DNA of 61,068 nucleotides, taken from positions 1 to 61,068 of the IMG/VR virus record IMGVR_UViG_3300019487_000034; one strand, given 5' to 3'. Below, piece after piece: positions 22,145 to 30,880 of the stretch. Source of the stretch: a virus. A program made the translations under genes and the position numbers. The notes under the pieces were generated by a model that searched no databases, was not told where the DNA came from, and was given only the letters and a program-made list of their open reading frames with translations. The stretch's first letter is position 1; each line of letters begins with the position of its first letter.

Positions 22145-22354
22145 ATGTTCATTCAACTAACAGATACCGATGGTACTCAGCTTTGGGTCAATGTAGAACA
22201 TGTCACCGCTTTCTTTCGACACGACAGTAATAAGGGAACGGAGCTGAAATGTCTCTCAGATAGAATGGTAATCGCAACAGAAGATCCATATACAGTACTG
22301 GCTCGCATTCGAGAACAAGAGAATCAGCGGGCCCGGGACTATACCAGAGGCTAG
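22145..22354 (+). CDS. FlbD-like small protein
   Basis: A 69-residue protein starting MFIQLTDTDGTQLWVNVEHV behind GAGGAG. The strand pattern (start of hydrophobic strand, DGxxLWVN, then a conserved V/I pair) resembles the small FlbD-type fold seen in flagellar and phage proteins. Function here unknown. Confidence 0.5.
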   Translation: MFIQLTDTDGTQLWVNVEHVTAFFRHDSNKGTELKCLSDRMVIATEDPYTVLARIREQENQRARDYTRG

Positions 22355-22364
22355 TGAGGTCAGT

Positions 22365-23051
22365 ATGAACTGGAATGAACTTCTAGGCGAGGATTGGTGG
22401 TGGCATGCTGCTATTCTGGCAAATAAACTTGCTGGACAACCAAGTAAACCACGAACGGATGTATACCCCGAACGACTCAACGTGTTCGCCGCATTCGATG
22501 AGGTTGAACCCAATGATGTCCGAGTAATTATTCTCGGCCAAGATCCCTATCACAGCGTGGGAAAAGCCCGGGGCGTAGCATTCGGATATCACCCGGGCTA
22601 CACGGGATCTGTTAACAGTTCATTGGCTAACATCATTCTAGAAGCGGGAGGGGACCCTACTCACTTCGACAAGACACTCCGTAACTGGACCCAACAGGGA
22701 GTCCTGCTACTCAACACCCGGTTAACTGTTCCCCATGAGCAGCCCATGGGCCACGCAGGACTGGGCTGGGAAGAGATGGTATCAGAGGCTCTCGAGGTAG
22801 TCGTCAAGCGGGGCCAACCCCCAATACTGGCCTGGGGTGCCGAAGCCCGTAAGATGGCAGCACGAACGTCCGCATGGACAGTTATTGACACGAGCCACCC
22901 TTGCAGGTATAGTGCTTCCAGGGGGAACAAGCCGTTCCTCGGTAGCAATTGCTTCGAACGAGTGAATGAGGCCCTAGTGGCACAGGGTGACGAACCGATT
23001 AACTGGGCCTGTTCTGGACCCTCGGGGGTCGGAGGTATTAATAACACATGA
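22365..23051 (+). CDS. ung: Uracil-DNA glycosylase (family 1)
   Basis: A 228-residue base-excision enzyme. GQDPYH (58-63) with catalytic Asp60, GVLLLNTRLTV (112-122), and SHPCRYSA (177-184), with His178 in place of the usual HPSPLS block, define family 1 UDG. The region after residue 205 is an extension of about 20 residues. It removes uracil from DNA. Phage copies may protect a genome from deaminated cytosine or attack host uracil-DNA. A strong promoter-like sequence lies inside it at 22885-22913. Confidence 0.88.
   Translation: MNWNELLGEDWWWHAAILANKLAGQPSKPRTDVYPERLNVFAAFDEVEPNDVRVIILGQDPYHSVGKARGVAFGYHPGYTGSVNSSLANIILEAGGDPTHFDKTLRNWTQQGVLLLNTRLTVPHEQPMGHAGLGWEEMVSEALEVVVKRGQPPILAWGAEARKMAARTSAWTVIDTSHPCRYSASRGNKPFLGSNCFERVNEALVAQGDEPINWACSGPSGVGGINNT
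22885..22913 (+). promoter_or_regulatory. Candidate rightward promoter
   Basis: TTGACA (22885-22890), 17-base spacer, TATAGT (22908-22913): 11 of 12 consensus positions. It lies in the 3' part of the UDG gene and would drive the last four or five rightward genes. Confidence 0.45.
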
Positions 23052-23119
23052 GTGACTTCCAGGTGTACATGGTCTGCATTACAGTTATGCTGGGAATATT
23101 CTTCTGGGGGATTAAATAA
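23048..23119 (+). CDS. 23-residue membrane peptide
   Basis: MSDFQVYMVCITVMLGIFFW ends with GIK: a single hydrophobic helix. The ATG overlaps the UDG stop (ATGA). Similar tiny membrane peptides occur at 2485 and 9540. Confidence 0.45.
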   Translation: MSDFQVYMVCITVMLGIFFWGIK

Positions 23120-23153
23120 TGGCAAACCCAACTACGGAATGTGGAGAAGTAAC

Positions 23154-23567
23154 ATGGCAGACGTAACATTCCTGAACCTGCTGCGGGGCAATCGCATCTC
23201 CGGGTTCCTCCGGCTGAAGATGTCCCCCGGTGTCGCATACCGCATGGCCACCGACTACACGTATGCCGAAGTGGCCCTGAACAATGTTCAGAACATGGAG
23301 GGCGAGAACCTGGCCATGTCAGCGGAGTTGAAGATCCAACGAAACCAGCAGGTGGAACTGGTAGCCCCGTGCAGCCTGCAGCCTATTGCGGGCCACAAGG
23401 CACTCATAGTCGCCAATCCCGCACTGTTCCGGTACGCCTCGGTACCGCCGATGCTTCTCGTGGATTCACTACAGCAACCGGCTGAGGTAGTGATCCCGGC
23501 GAAGTTCCACCGTGACATGGCAATATCGGAATTAGACTGGCTCTGCAGGATATACTTGATTAACTGA
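23154..23567 (+). CDS. Unknown beta-rich protein
   Basis: A 137-residue protein, MADVTFLNLLRGNRISGFL onward, behind GGAGA. Alternating hydrophobic strands (VELVAPCSLQPI, PPMLLVDSLQQ, AEVVIPAKFHRD) suggest a compact beta fold, vaguely like dUTPase, but none of the dUTPase motifs is clear. It follows UDG, where a dUTPase would make sense, so a structure prediction would be informative. Confidence 0.55.
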   Translation: MADVTFLNLLRGNRISGFLRLKMSPGVAYRMATDYTYAEVALNNVQNMEGENLAMSAELKIQRNQQVELVAPCSLQPIAGHKALIVANPALFRYASVPPMLLVDSLQQPAEVVIPAKFHRDMAISELDWLCRIYLIN

Positions 23568-23580
23568 ATTGGAGTTGAGT

Positions 23581-23790
23581 ATGGAACTAGACATTCAGAA
23601 GCTTGCTGAGGATCTGATTGCCCGGACCCAGCGGCAATCCCGAGTCTATGGGGAACAGTCGGATAGGCTGAAGTGGGTAGCCGAGGGTATGCGGGAACTG
23701 CATGAGGCTATTCGCCGAGCAGCAGCCCAGTTGGCCACCGAGGAGTTTGCAGATAAACTAGTACCCAGTGGAGATGGCGATGCCGACTGA
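23581..23790 (+). CDS. Small helical protein
   Basis: A 69-residue protein starting MELDIQKLAEDLIARTQRQS at 23581; entirely helical with an acidic C-terminus. Overlaps the next gene by 11 bases. Confidence 0.55.
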   Translation: MELDIQKLAEDLIARTQRQSRVYGEQSDRLKWVAEGMRELHEAIRRAAAQLATEEFADKLVPSGDGDAD

Positions 23791-24031
23791 GGACAGGCCC
23801 AATGTCTTCGCAATCCAGGCGAAGAGGACTCAGTCCAATCTGCGGGTGCGGAGGGGAATGTTATCCCCCGAGGAAAGGATAGCGGAACTGGAAGCGGACG
23901 TGGATAAGCTTATAACTACACTCCTCCAGCAGCAGAAGCAACTGGAGGAGATGGAGGATCGTCAGTGGAAGTTACTGAGGCTCATCGGGAAGAGGCTGGG
24001 GATTTCCGCTTCGAAGAGGCGGGCCGAGTAA
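23780..24031 (+). CDS. Coiled-coil protein, last rightward gene
   Basis: An 83-residue protein; residues 30-75 form a clear coiled coil (ERIAELEADVDKLITTLLQQ). ATG 23780 follows GGAG at 23770-23773; ATG 23774 is an alternative. Its last 50 bases overlap the 3' end of the first leftward-arm gene. Confidence 0.55.
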   Translation: MPTEDRPNVFAIQAKRTQSNLRVRRGMLSPEERIAELEADVDKLITTLLQQQKQLEEMEDRQWKLLRLIGKRLGISASKRRAE

Positions 24032-24350
24032 ACTTCCGTCTACGTTCGAACTCTTCCGGCGACAGCGGCACCATGCCCTCCGAGGACATACCCGTAGGTC
24101 CCGGGCGCATCCCGCCACTCGATGCCCCATAGGCAGCCGCAGACACAGGATTCATATTTGCTCGATTCAGCAAACGTTGCTCCTCACGAGACTGAGTCTG
24201 CTCCTCGAAATTCTCCTGCCGCTCCTGTTCCTCGGGAGGTAGCTCCTCTCCTGTCCACTTATCTGAATACCGAGTGTTCGGCATCCCCTCCGCCCTGAGG
24301 CGGTCGAGAACGGATAAAGTCTGTTTGCGTTTCTGTGTTTCCGTGGGCAT
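23982..24350 (-). CDS. Unknown charged protein, last leftward gene
   Basis: A 122-residue hydrophilic protein, MPTETQKRKQTLSVLDRL onward, rich in Glu, Arg and Gln, with a Met/Gly/Pro-rich central part. Probably disordered or structural. GGGGAAG precedes the ATG at 24350. It ends inside the convergent gene. Confidence 0.55.
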   Translation of the reverse strand: MPTETQKRKQTLSVLDRLRAEGMPNTRYSDKWTGEELPPEEQERQENFEEQTQSREEQRLLNRANMNPVSAAAYGASSGGMRPGPTGMSSEGMVPLSPEEFERRRKFTRPASSKRKSPASSR

Positions 24351-24351
24351 G

Positions 24352-24480
24352 TTATTTCTTCCCCTTACCTGCCTCATTATAGGCTATAGCAGCCGCCTGC
24401 TTCTTCGGATATCCCTTGGCAATCAGGTGACCAATGTTGGACCCGATAGCCTCATCCGATTTCCCTTTACGTAATGGCAT
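24352..24480 (-). CDS. 42-residue basic phage protein
   Basis: MPLRKGKSDEAIGSNIGHLI onward to AYNEAGKGKK. This short Lys/Gly-rich protein with KGYPKKQAAAIA matches a recurrent family in podovirus structural regions (family knowledge), whose role is unknown. Stop lies one base before the next start on this strand. Confidence 0.6.
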   Translation of the reverse strand: MPLRKGKSDEAIGSNIGHLIAKGYPKKQAAAIAYNEAGKGKK

Positions 24481-24481
24481 A

Positions 24482-24655
24482 TCAATATCCCTCACGTTTC
24501 GGCGGTGGCGCCGAACGCTTGCGAAGCTTATCTATTCCCGAAGAGATCTTCGAAGCGAAACTGGACTCCTCTCCATCCTCCTCTTCCCTCTCCTCGGGTT
24601 TCTTCCTGAATGCCTTGCGCATCGCATCGGCTTGCTTACTATACTGATCTGCCAT
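24482..24655 (-). CDS. 57-residue charged protein
   Basis: MADQYSKQADAMRKAFRKKP onward, with a Glu-rich middle and basic Pro-rich end. Upstream GGAGATT serves as ribosome-binding site. It ends one base before the 42-residue basic gene. Confidence 0.5.
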   Translation of the reverse strand: MADQYSKQADAMRKAFRKKPEEREEEDGEESSFASKISSGIDKLRKRSAPPPKREGY

Positions 24656-24707
24656 TTCAGAAATCTCCTATTATATTTCTACCGATATTCTAGATCCCGA
24701 AGCGGGA

Positions 24708-25157
24708 TTAGAAGTCTACACGCACAGCTAACAGTGCAGCTCTATTGCCGAAATCGTACCCACCGCCTGCCCACAGGTTCGTGTCACCAACCCGGTGGTA
24801 CAATACTCCAGACCAATTGATTCTGGGTCGTATTGATTGATCAGACCAACTCTCCGGTTTGACGGCTGCTATTGCCTCGGCCGACCACTTCGGTCTCACT
24901 ACTGGCGTGGGCTTACTCGTGTTGGTATTGGTATCGGCAGTAGTCTCCGTGGTGACTTCCTCAACCGTACCATCCGGACGCTTGATCACCGTGACCGTAC
25001 GGGTTACTACCCGTTCCACGGTTATCGTATTGGTCACGGGAGGAGGAGGAGCCGGAGGCATTGGGCGGAATAGTGTATTTGCTTGCCAGCCGCCCCATCC
25101 TCCCAGACTGAGGATGAGTAGCACCACATAGGTTCTCCAATTAGCCAGCAGAGTCAT
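24708..25157 (-). CDS. Membrane-anchored protein, possible spanin-like
   Basis: A 149-residue protein: one N-terminal transmembrane helix (TYVVLLILSLGGWGGW), a Pro-rich stretch, Thr/Val repeats with RPDGTVEEV, then a C-terminal part ending GGYDFGNRAALLAVRVDF, which resembles the final strand of an outer-membrane barrel. Similar layouts in marine phages are thought to span the envelope. AAGGAGG precedes the ATG. The start overlaps the holin-like stop (TAATG), suggesting a lysis pair. Confidence 0.5.
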   Translation of the reverse strand: MTLLANWRTYVVLLILSLGGWGGWQANTLFRPMPPAPPPPVTNTITVERVVTRTVTVIKRPDGTVEEVTTETTADTNTNTSKPTPVVRPKWSAEAIAAVKPESWSDQSIRPRINWSGVLYHRVGDTNLWAGGGYDFGNRAALLAVRVDF

Positions 25158-25366
25158 TACGCTTCCTCCTTGGGGGGTCGAGCTGACAATACCGCTTGTG
25201 CCGCATTTGCCCCGGCAACTGAAGTGACAATGAGGCTGATTGCCCCTGCCGTCTCCACGCCAGTCATTGCCGTTATTGCCACACAGCAACCCATGCCGAC
25301 CAGTGCAATCACCGAACGACGACACGTTACCACCTTATTGAACCCTGACCTAATTGAATTAGTCAC
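25157..25366 (-). CDS. Holin-like small membrane protein
   Basis: A 69-residue protein started by GTG at 25366. Two hydrophobic segments (VIALVGMGCCVAITAM and AISLIVTSVAGANAA) separated by a short turn, a basic N-terminus and a charged C-terminus match class II holins. Coupled to a possible envelope-spanning protein. Confidence 0.5.
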   Translation of the reverse strand: MTNSIRSGFNKVVTCRRSVIALVGMGCCVAITAMTGVETAGAISLIVTSVAGANAAQAVLSARPPKEEA

Positions 25367-28300
25367 CCGTAATCCCCGCTCTCTCCAATGTGGTGGATCC
25401 CTCCGGACGCTCACCCGTGGCCAACGTTACTAGGTCGTCCGTGACGAATCGTATCCAACCGCCGAGACCTCCCGGGGCAAACATGTACACACCATTCTCT
25501 GCGGCCTTCTGCATCCGGCTAATTGCCTGTTCCGAATCTGCTGCCCGGCTAGGTTCGGCAAATAACTTCAATGCGGTATCAATGACAGGCGGAGTGAAGA
25601 AGTCTCCGGTGACTACCCCCTTCAACGTACCGATGGGAGCCGCTTGGGATATGCCCTGGGAACTGAAGAGCTTCTTCTGTCGATCCGTGAGGCCCTCATC
25701 TGAGTATTGTCCCATGAGTGCATCTGCTGTCTCGAGTAATACCCAGGGAGCTACCAGTTGTTCCGCAAGCCGAGCGCTCCCGCCGAGGGCTCCCTTCGAA
25801 CGATATCCCTCGACCACCTGACCCAGGGTTGCCGTGGGCCACTTACTGAAGGCGCTGAAGAGAGGTCCCATCGTCCGACCATATTCCGACATCGAAGCTC
25901 TATTATATTGATACTGCGTAGAATTCACAATGTGGGTTGCAATCTCCCGGACCATGCCCCCCACGTCCCCGGCATCACGGGCCCGTTCCACTGCACTCCG
26001 AACACTCGAGGGAAAACGCATCAGGGCAGTTTCGGCTAGCTTGGATCCCTTGTTGAGATCATTCGCCATCATCTCCGAAGCACCGAAGGCGACACTGCGG
26101 TTAACTGACTCGGCCCACTCGTAGGGCTTCATGCCCACTTCAGCCATAGCTCTGGTGCCCCGCTTCAGTAGCTGTGCTGCATCAGTACGGGCCAGACCCT
26201 CATCGAGGTAATCCAGGGAACCCCCCATGAAACGACGAGGAGCAAGACCCATGGCTTCCATTCGCCGCATATAGGCAGGAAGTTTCCGAACACCTCCGAC
26301 ACGGGCAGCACCACGCATGAACAGGAGAGACCCGTATGGCCCGCCAAATTCAGGTAGGGTCTTAGTAAATGTCTGCGTCAAGTTCATGATGAGGGTACGA
26401 GGATTCAGGGCACCAAGGAGGTTCGGGTATATCTGCTTACTCAGGTCCTGAAGGAACGTCGGCATCATCTTGACTGTGCGCAGGGCAGTACGCTGCCAGT
26501 CACTGCCGGCATCCCGAATCCGACGATCTAGTGCGGTGTGAAAGGCATCTTGGGAACGAGTGAAGTATTCAGCTGCGGTACCCTTGCGAGTCCCCATTAG
26601 ATCGGAGATTAAACGATCAACATACTGGGCCTGAGAATCGGCTCCGAGATTGTGCAACATCGAAGAGACATTACGCATCCGGTCAATTCCCTTGCGCAGA
26701 TATAGATGCCGTAACGTGTTGGTAGTCCACTTGTCTGCTAGTTTGTATAAGTTAGTTTCCCGGGCCCAGAGAGGAATAAGATCTTCACGCTCGAGAGCCG
26801 CACGGGCCACTGTCTCCAGTTTCTGTCGACCCTCTGGATTCAGGAAGGTGGACTTCCACATGCGAGAAATCTCCGACGGAGTATTCCCCGTTTCGCCGCT
26901 CAGCGTATGCATGAATTTCAGAGTCGAGGAATGTTCGGCATTAGAGTTGATTAATGAGTTGAATACGTCGGGGGGGACTTCGGCAATGTCCCTGTAACGA
27001 CGCCCAGTTATCACCTCAGCATCTCGCTGGATAGAGTTGATTCGTGTGGAGATTAGTTCCCGGAGTTCCGAGGTATCTCGCAATTGAGCCGGGACGTAGT
27101 TCGGGCGACTCTTGATAGCGAGGGGCGGGATACCCTCTTCCTCCGCCAACTTGCGGACCCGATCTATACCTTCCTCGAAGAAGTCCCGAAACCCAGCAAA
27201 TGCTCTCTGCTCAGGTCCGGTGAGAGCCTCTCCAGCCTCTACCTTACGTATAATATCCCCCGCCTGCAGGGCCTCGGCATCCACTCCCGACCGCTTGTTA
27301 TCACGGAAGATACGACTGATCTGCTGTCGCATGTCCTCACGAGGAAATGACATGCGGTTCACGCCCCGATTGATTTCCTTGTGAGCGGCCTCGGCGCCAA
27401 GTCCACGCCACTTCTCGTCCATCCCACGTAGCACGTACTGGGAATCGGAAAGCCAATCGAATGAGCGCTGGAGGAAGGACGGGGCCTCGCCCTGTGCAAT
27501 TCCCCTACTGCGCACATATTCCTCAGCAGTACGAGCATTGAGAAGTTCTCGGAGACGACCTTCCGCATACTGCTGGCCCTGCCCCGACGCCTCGCCCATG
27601 CCAGCCCACTGCCGTAACATTGCCCGAGGATCGTCGGACTGTGCAATACTGCGCTTGAATACGTCCCGGGCAAAATCATCAGTAGCATTGCGGATAGTAG
27701 TCTCTGCTACCTCTCTGTTGGCCGCCTCGACAATACCCGGGCGCTCAATCTCTGGAACGGCCCGACGCAATCTCTCAATGAACTCGGCCCCGACCTCAGT
27801 CCTCGGATCTGCTAGATCCGCCACGGTTCGGGGGGAATAGGCTCTGGCTATCACACGAGACTGCTCCGGAGTTAACTCGGGAGTATCTCCGAATATATGT
27901 TGAATGATAAGATCATCCGCAGGGGTCCGCTGTTCCACAGCATCTCGGACGCCCTCCTCTAAGGCAGCTCCACCCCGAGCGGAGACTCTGTCAACAGCCT
28001 CTTCCGAGGCTCCGGGGGTCGCAACTCTTCCGACTCTAGCAGCACGCCCAGACAGTACCCGCTGTACTCCTGCGATTACACCGCCCGCCCCGGCACCCAG
28101 GCCCGCACCGAATGCGGCAGTGGAGAGTTCCTCGCCCTGCCTCGACGCCCCGAATCCACCAGCAGCACCGAGCCCAGCCCCGGCAGCTAGCTTAGTACCC
28201 AGGCCGGCTGTCTTGGCCACGCCACCGATAGGCGTAGCAACCTCGCCAGCCAGTTGGAGGTAGCTCGAACGTCCTGCGGCTAATTGTTGGAGATCATCCA

Positions 28301-28760
28301 GGGCACGCTCCATTGCGGGCTCCTGGGAAAGCTTGTAGAGTTTCTGTGGGATCCCGAGGCCGAAGACCTGACCAACTCCACCTACGGCTCGCTTCACTTC
28401 GGGTTCGGAGATGGGAGCACTTCCAGCCATACGAGCACCGAAGTAGGGGGCTATTTCCTCCAGCTGCTGCGGATTCACTCCATGTTTACGAGCTATATCA
28501 GCGATTTCATTGGAGGTCATTTCCTCGGCACCGAGAACGGGCTTATCGAAGAAGGAACGATCTTCCAGTTCCTTTTCGAAACCCGCCGGAGGAGGAGCGA
28601 ACAGATCCGGCCCCTCGGCTGGAGGAGGCGGAGCGAATAATGACTCGTCACTAGTCGCCCCACCGCCACCAGGTTGGGGGGTTTCACCCAGCTGAGGCTG
28701 GGCCCGATTCATCTCATCCTGGGTAGGAGGAGCGAATAGATCTACGGAATTATCTACCAT
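25359..28760 (-). CDS. Large ejection-type internal virion protein
   Basis: An 1133-residue protein, placed with three or four other Gln/Ala-rich proteins like the DNA-ejection proteins of podoviruses. The N-terminus carries three LFAPP motifs in a Pro-rich region (within residues 8-58). Residues about 185-250 are a Gly/Ala-rich hydrophobic stretch. The rest is helical. No transglycosylase motif was seen, so it is not a clear gp16 counterpart. A function in injecting DNA or forming a periplasmic channel is inferred. Confidence 0.6.
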   Translation of the reverse strand: MVDNSVDLFAPPTQDEMNRAQPQLGETPQPGGGGATSDESLFAPPPPAEGPDLFAPPPAGFEKELEDRSFFDKPVLGAEEMTSNEIADIARKHGVNPQQLEEIAPYFGARMAGSAPISEPEVKRAVGGVGQVFGLGIPQKLYKLSQEPAMERALDDLQQLAAGRSSYLQLAGEVATPIGGVAKTAGLGTKLAAGAGLGAAGGFGASRQGEELSTAAFGAGLGAGAGGVIAGVQRVLSGRAARVGRVATPGASEEAVDRVSARGGAALEEGVRDAVEQRTPADDLIIQHIFGDTPELTPEQSRVIARAYSPRTVADLADPRTEVGAEFIERLRRAVPEIERPGIVEAANREVAETTIRNATDDFARDVFKRSIAQSDDPRAMLRQWAGMGEASGQGQQYAEGRLRELLNARTAEEYVRSRGIAQGEAPSFLQRSFDWLSDSQYVLRGMDEKWRGLGAEAAHKEINRGVNRMSFPREDMRQQISRIFRDNKRSGVDAEALQAGDIIRKVEAGEALTGPEQRAFAGFRDFFEEGIDRVRKLAEEEGIPPLAIKSRPNYVPAQLRDTSELRELISTRINSIQRDAEVITGRRYRDIAEVPPDVFNSLINSNAEHSSTLKFMHTLSGETGNTPSEISRMWKSTFLNPEGRQKLETVARAALEREDLIPLWARETNLYKLADKWTTNTLRHLYLRKGIDRMRNVSSMLHNLGADSQAQYVDRLISDLMGTRKGTAAEYFTRSQDAFHTALDRRIRDAGSDWQRTALRTVKMMPTFLQDLSKQIYPNLLGALNPRTLIMNLTQTFTKTLPEFGGPYGSLLFMRGAARVGGVRKLPAYMRRMEAMGLAPRRFMGGSLDYLDEGLARTDAAQLLKRGTRAMAEVGMKPYEWAESVNRSVAFGASEMMANDLNKGSKLAETALMRFPSSVRSAVERARDAGDVGGMVREIATHIVNSTQYQYNRASMSEYGRTMGPLFSAFSKWPTATLGQVVEGYRSKGALGGSARLAEQLVAPWVLLETADALMGQYSDEGLTDRQKKLFSSQGISQAAPIGTLKGVVTGDFFTPPVIDTALKLFAEPSRAADSEQAISRMQKAAENGVYMFAPGGLGGWIRFVTDDLVTLATGERPEGSTTLERAGITGD

Positions 28761-30060
28761 TTAACCGATCTGTCAATATCTGAGTTGCCTGGGCTTCTGT
28801 TACCTGGGGGTATTGCTGGACATACCTAGCAATCTGTTCCGGGGTTGGACGTTTCTCAGTGGAAGCGGGGGTTACCTCCCCAGTGGCAGGCTGAGAACGC
28901 ACCTCATCGAATGACTTGCCCGTTCGCATCATCTCATTAGCAACTCGTTGCTTCTCTCGAACAACCGTGAGCTTATTGCGAATCTCACCGAGCAATGCCT
29001 GTTGTGTCTTCTCCCGGACGAGGCGATCCTCATCTGTCCAGATAGTATCCTCGGCAGCTGCATCCTTTTCCGCCTGGGCCCGAATTTCTGCCAAACGAGG
29101 TTCATCAATACCAGCCTGAGTAGCAAGTTGATCCAAGTTCACGGTGCGTGCACGCTTCTCATCACGAAGTGCAGTAGTCGACTTGGTTAGTAATGACTCT
29201 TCCTGCTGTGCATTGTCGAACGCCTTTGCACCGTATTGACGATTGAATCGTTCCTCAGCAGATACCTCACGAGCCGTTGCTCGTTCATCTGACTTCGCCG
29301 CTGCATCAGCCGCACGTTGAGCTGCAAGCTCTGCAGAGTATAGTGATGTCTCACGGCCGAGGGCAGCCTCTTCCGAACCAATACGTTCACGGAGCGATTG
29401 GACCTTATCTTTTTCGATCTGATAACGTTTCTCAGCTCGATCCATTTCCATGCGACGCTGGTCTCGGGCCTCTCCCGACGCCATCTTGTATTCCTCGAGA
29501 GCCCTACCAGTACGTCCCTCATAGTCTACCGAGGGCACCTGAACCTGATCCCCGATATACCGGCCCCGTTTAGCTCCGTAATTATACGCTGCCAACTTAG
29601 CGAAGGATTGACCTATCATCTGCACCAGACTGAGTAATTCATTCCGATTCTTCGATTCCCGATAGGCAGCCCGAGCATCGGCCAGGGATTGATCAATGGC
29701 AGTAGTATCAACAGCTTGTTCCTTTAGTTGATCAGCAGCCTTCTCATAGGCCGAGACCGCCTCTCGTAACTTAGCAGGAGAGGGCTTAGGTCCCAGTATG
29801 GACTTGACTTCCTGCTGTGTCTGTGTTACAGTGGAGCTAACCCCCCCACTCGGCTCGGTTGAGTCGGTTGGCCGGAGACCCGATGTTTGCTCTGCAGCAT
29901 CGGGTTTCTTGTCGGTAACCTGATCGGCAAGAGATCTTGGTACTCCCATCTCCGGAGTAGTGCCATATAGTGCAGCCGCTCCTCCGGGGATTGCTGTCCG
30001 CTGGCGCAACTCTTCCTTGCGCTTGCGTTCCTCATCTGACATGAATAATGGTTCTGCCAT
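28750..30060 (-). CDS. Structural coiled-coil protein
   Basis: A 436-residue, highly charged helical protein rich in Ala, Glu, Gln and Arg. Start MAEPLFMSDEERKRKEEL at 30060 follows CGGAGC; a longer open frame upstream looks like spurious sequence. It overlaps the next gene by 11 bases. Probably an ejection or virion-internal protein. Confidence 0.6.
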   Translation of the reverse strand: MAEPLFMSDEERKRKEELRQRTAIPGGAAALYGTTPEMGVPRSLADQVTDKKPDAAEQTSGLRPTDSTEPSGGVSSTVTQTQQEVKSILGPKPSPAKLREAVSAYEKAADQLKEQAVDTTAIDQSLADARAAYRESKNRNELLSLVQMIGQSFAKLAAYNYGAKRGRYIGDQVQVPSVDYEGRTGRALEEYKMASGEARDQRRMEMDRAEKRYQIEKDKVQSLRERIGSEEAALGRETSLYSAELAAQRAADAAAKSDERATAREVSAEERFNRQYGAKAFDNAQQEESLLTKSTTALRDEKRARTVNLDQLATQAGIDEPRLAEIRAQAEKDAAAEDTIWTDEDRLVREKTQQALLGEIRNKLTVVREKQRVANEMMRTGKSFDEVRSQPATGEVTPASTEKRPTPEQIARYVQQYPQVTEAQATQILTDRLNGR

Positions 30061-30073
30061 AATAGTGCTCCGA

Positions 30074-30877
30074 TTACTGTGCGGCCATGGTGCCGACTGC
30101 TGAAACCGCTGAGTATCCGGCGGCAGCTCCGGCGGGACCACCGATTATACCACCAGCGACAGCGCCTCCGATGCCACCGATAGTGGAGAATGTGCCCGTA
30201 CGATTTGCCTGGTCAGCTTTCTGCTTCGCAATACGCTCTTCCAGCGAACGCTTGGACTCGGCCAACTGTCGCATCAGGTTCTGGTCCTGCTTCTGATTAC
30301 TCAGAGAGTTCTGGAACTGTAGCTCCTGATTGATTCGCTGCTGAGCAGCTTCCATCATCTGGAGTTTCCGTTGGTGTAGTTGCTCAGCTGACTGAGCATA
30401 ATTCCGCAGTTGCTCTACGTCCCTAGCATGGGTAACTGCATAGTCAGCCAGCTGTCTCTCATTCATGTACTCTCGGCCCATCTCATCTCTGGCAAATTGC
30501 ATACGACTATCGAACATTTCCCGCTTCGCTTGCTCACTGAGATTGGCTAGTGCCTGCTCATCTGACAGCTGCTGTGTATCCTGGCCCCTGCGGAGATCGG
30601 AGAGACCCTGCTGCAATTGTGCCTGCTTCTGCTGCAACTCCATTCCTGCCGCCTGCTGGGTCGTGGCTAGGTTCTGCTTTGCCGTCTCAATCATTTGGGC
30701 CCCGACGTTCTGCTGAGCCGCAGCTCCGAGTTGCTGAGCAACCTGGGGAGTAGCCGCTGCTGTGGGCACGGCCTTCACGGCCTGCTGCAACTGGAGGTCA
30801 GTTGCTGCCTGGGCCTGTTGTTGGCGGCGCTGATTGGCAACCGGCATCTGATTAATTATCTGATCTAGTGCGGCCAT
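30074..30877 (-). CDS. Gln-rich internal virion protein
   Basis: A 267-residue protein, very rich in Gln and Ala, with long coiled-coil stretches and a Gly-rich membrane-like C-terminus (IGGIGGAVAGGIIGGPAGAA). The same layout is found in the next gene, suggesting an ancient duplication. Ejection protein by context. Confidence 0.65.
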   Translation of the reverse strand: MAALDQIINQMPVANQRRQQQAQAATDLQLQQAVKAVPTAAATPQVAQQLGAAAQQNVGAQMIETAKQNLATTQQAAGMELQQKQAQLQQGLSDLRRGQDTQQLSDEQALANLSEQAKREMFDSRMQFARDEMGREYMNERQLADYAVTHARDVEQLRNYAQSAEQLHQRKLQMMEAAQQRINQELQFQNSLSNQKQDQNLMRQLAESKRSLEERIAKQKADQANRTGTFSTIGGIGGAVAGGIIGGPAGAAAGYSAVSAVGTMAAQ

Positions 30878-30880
30878 ATG

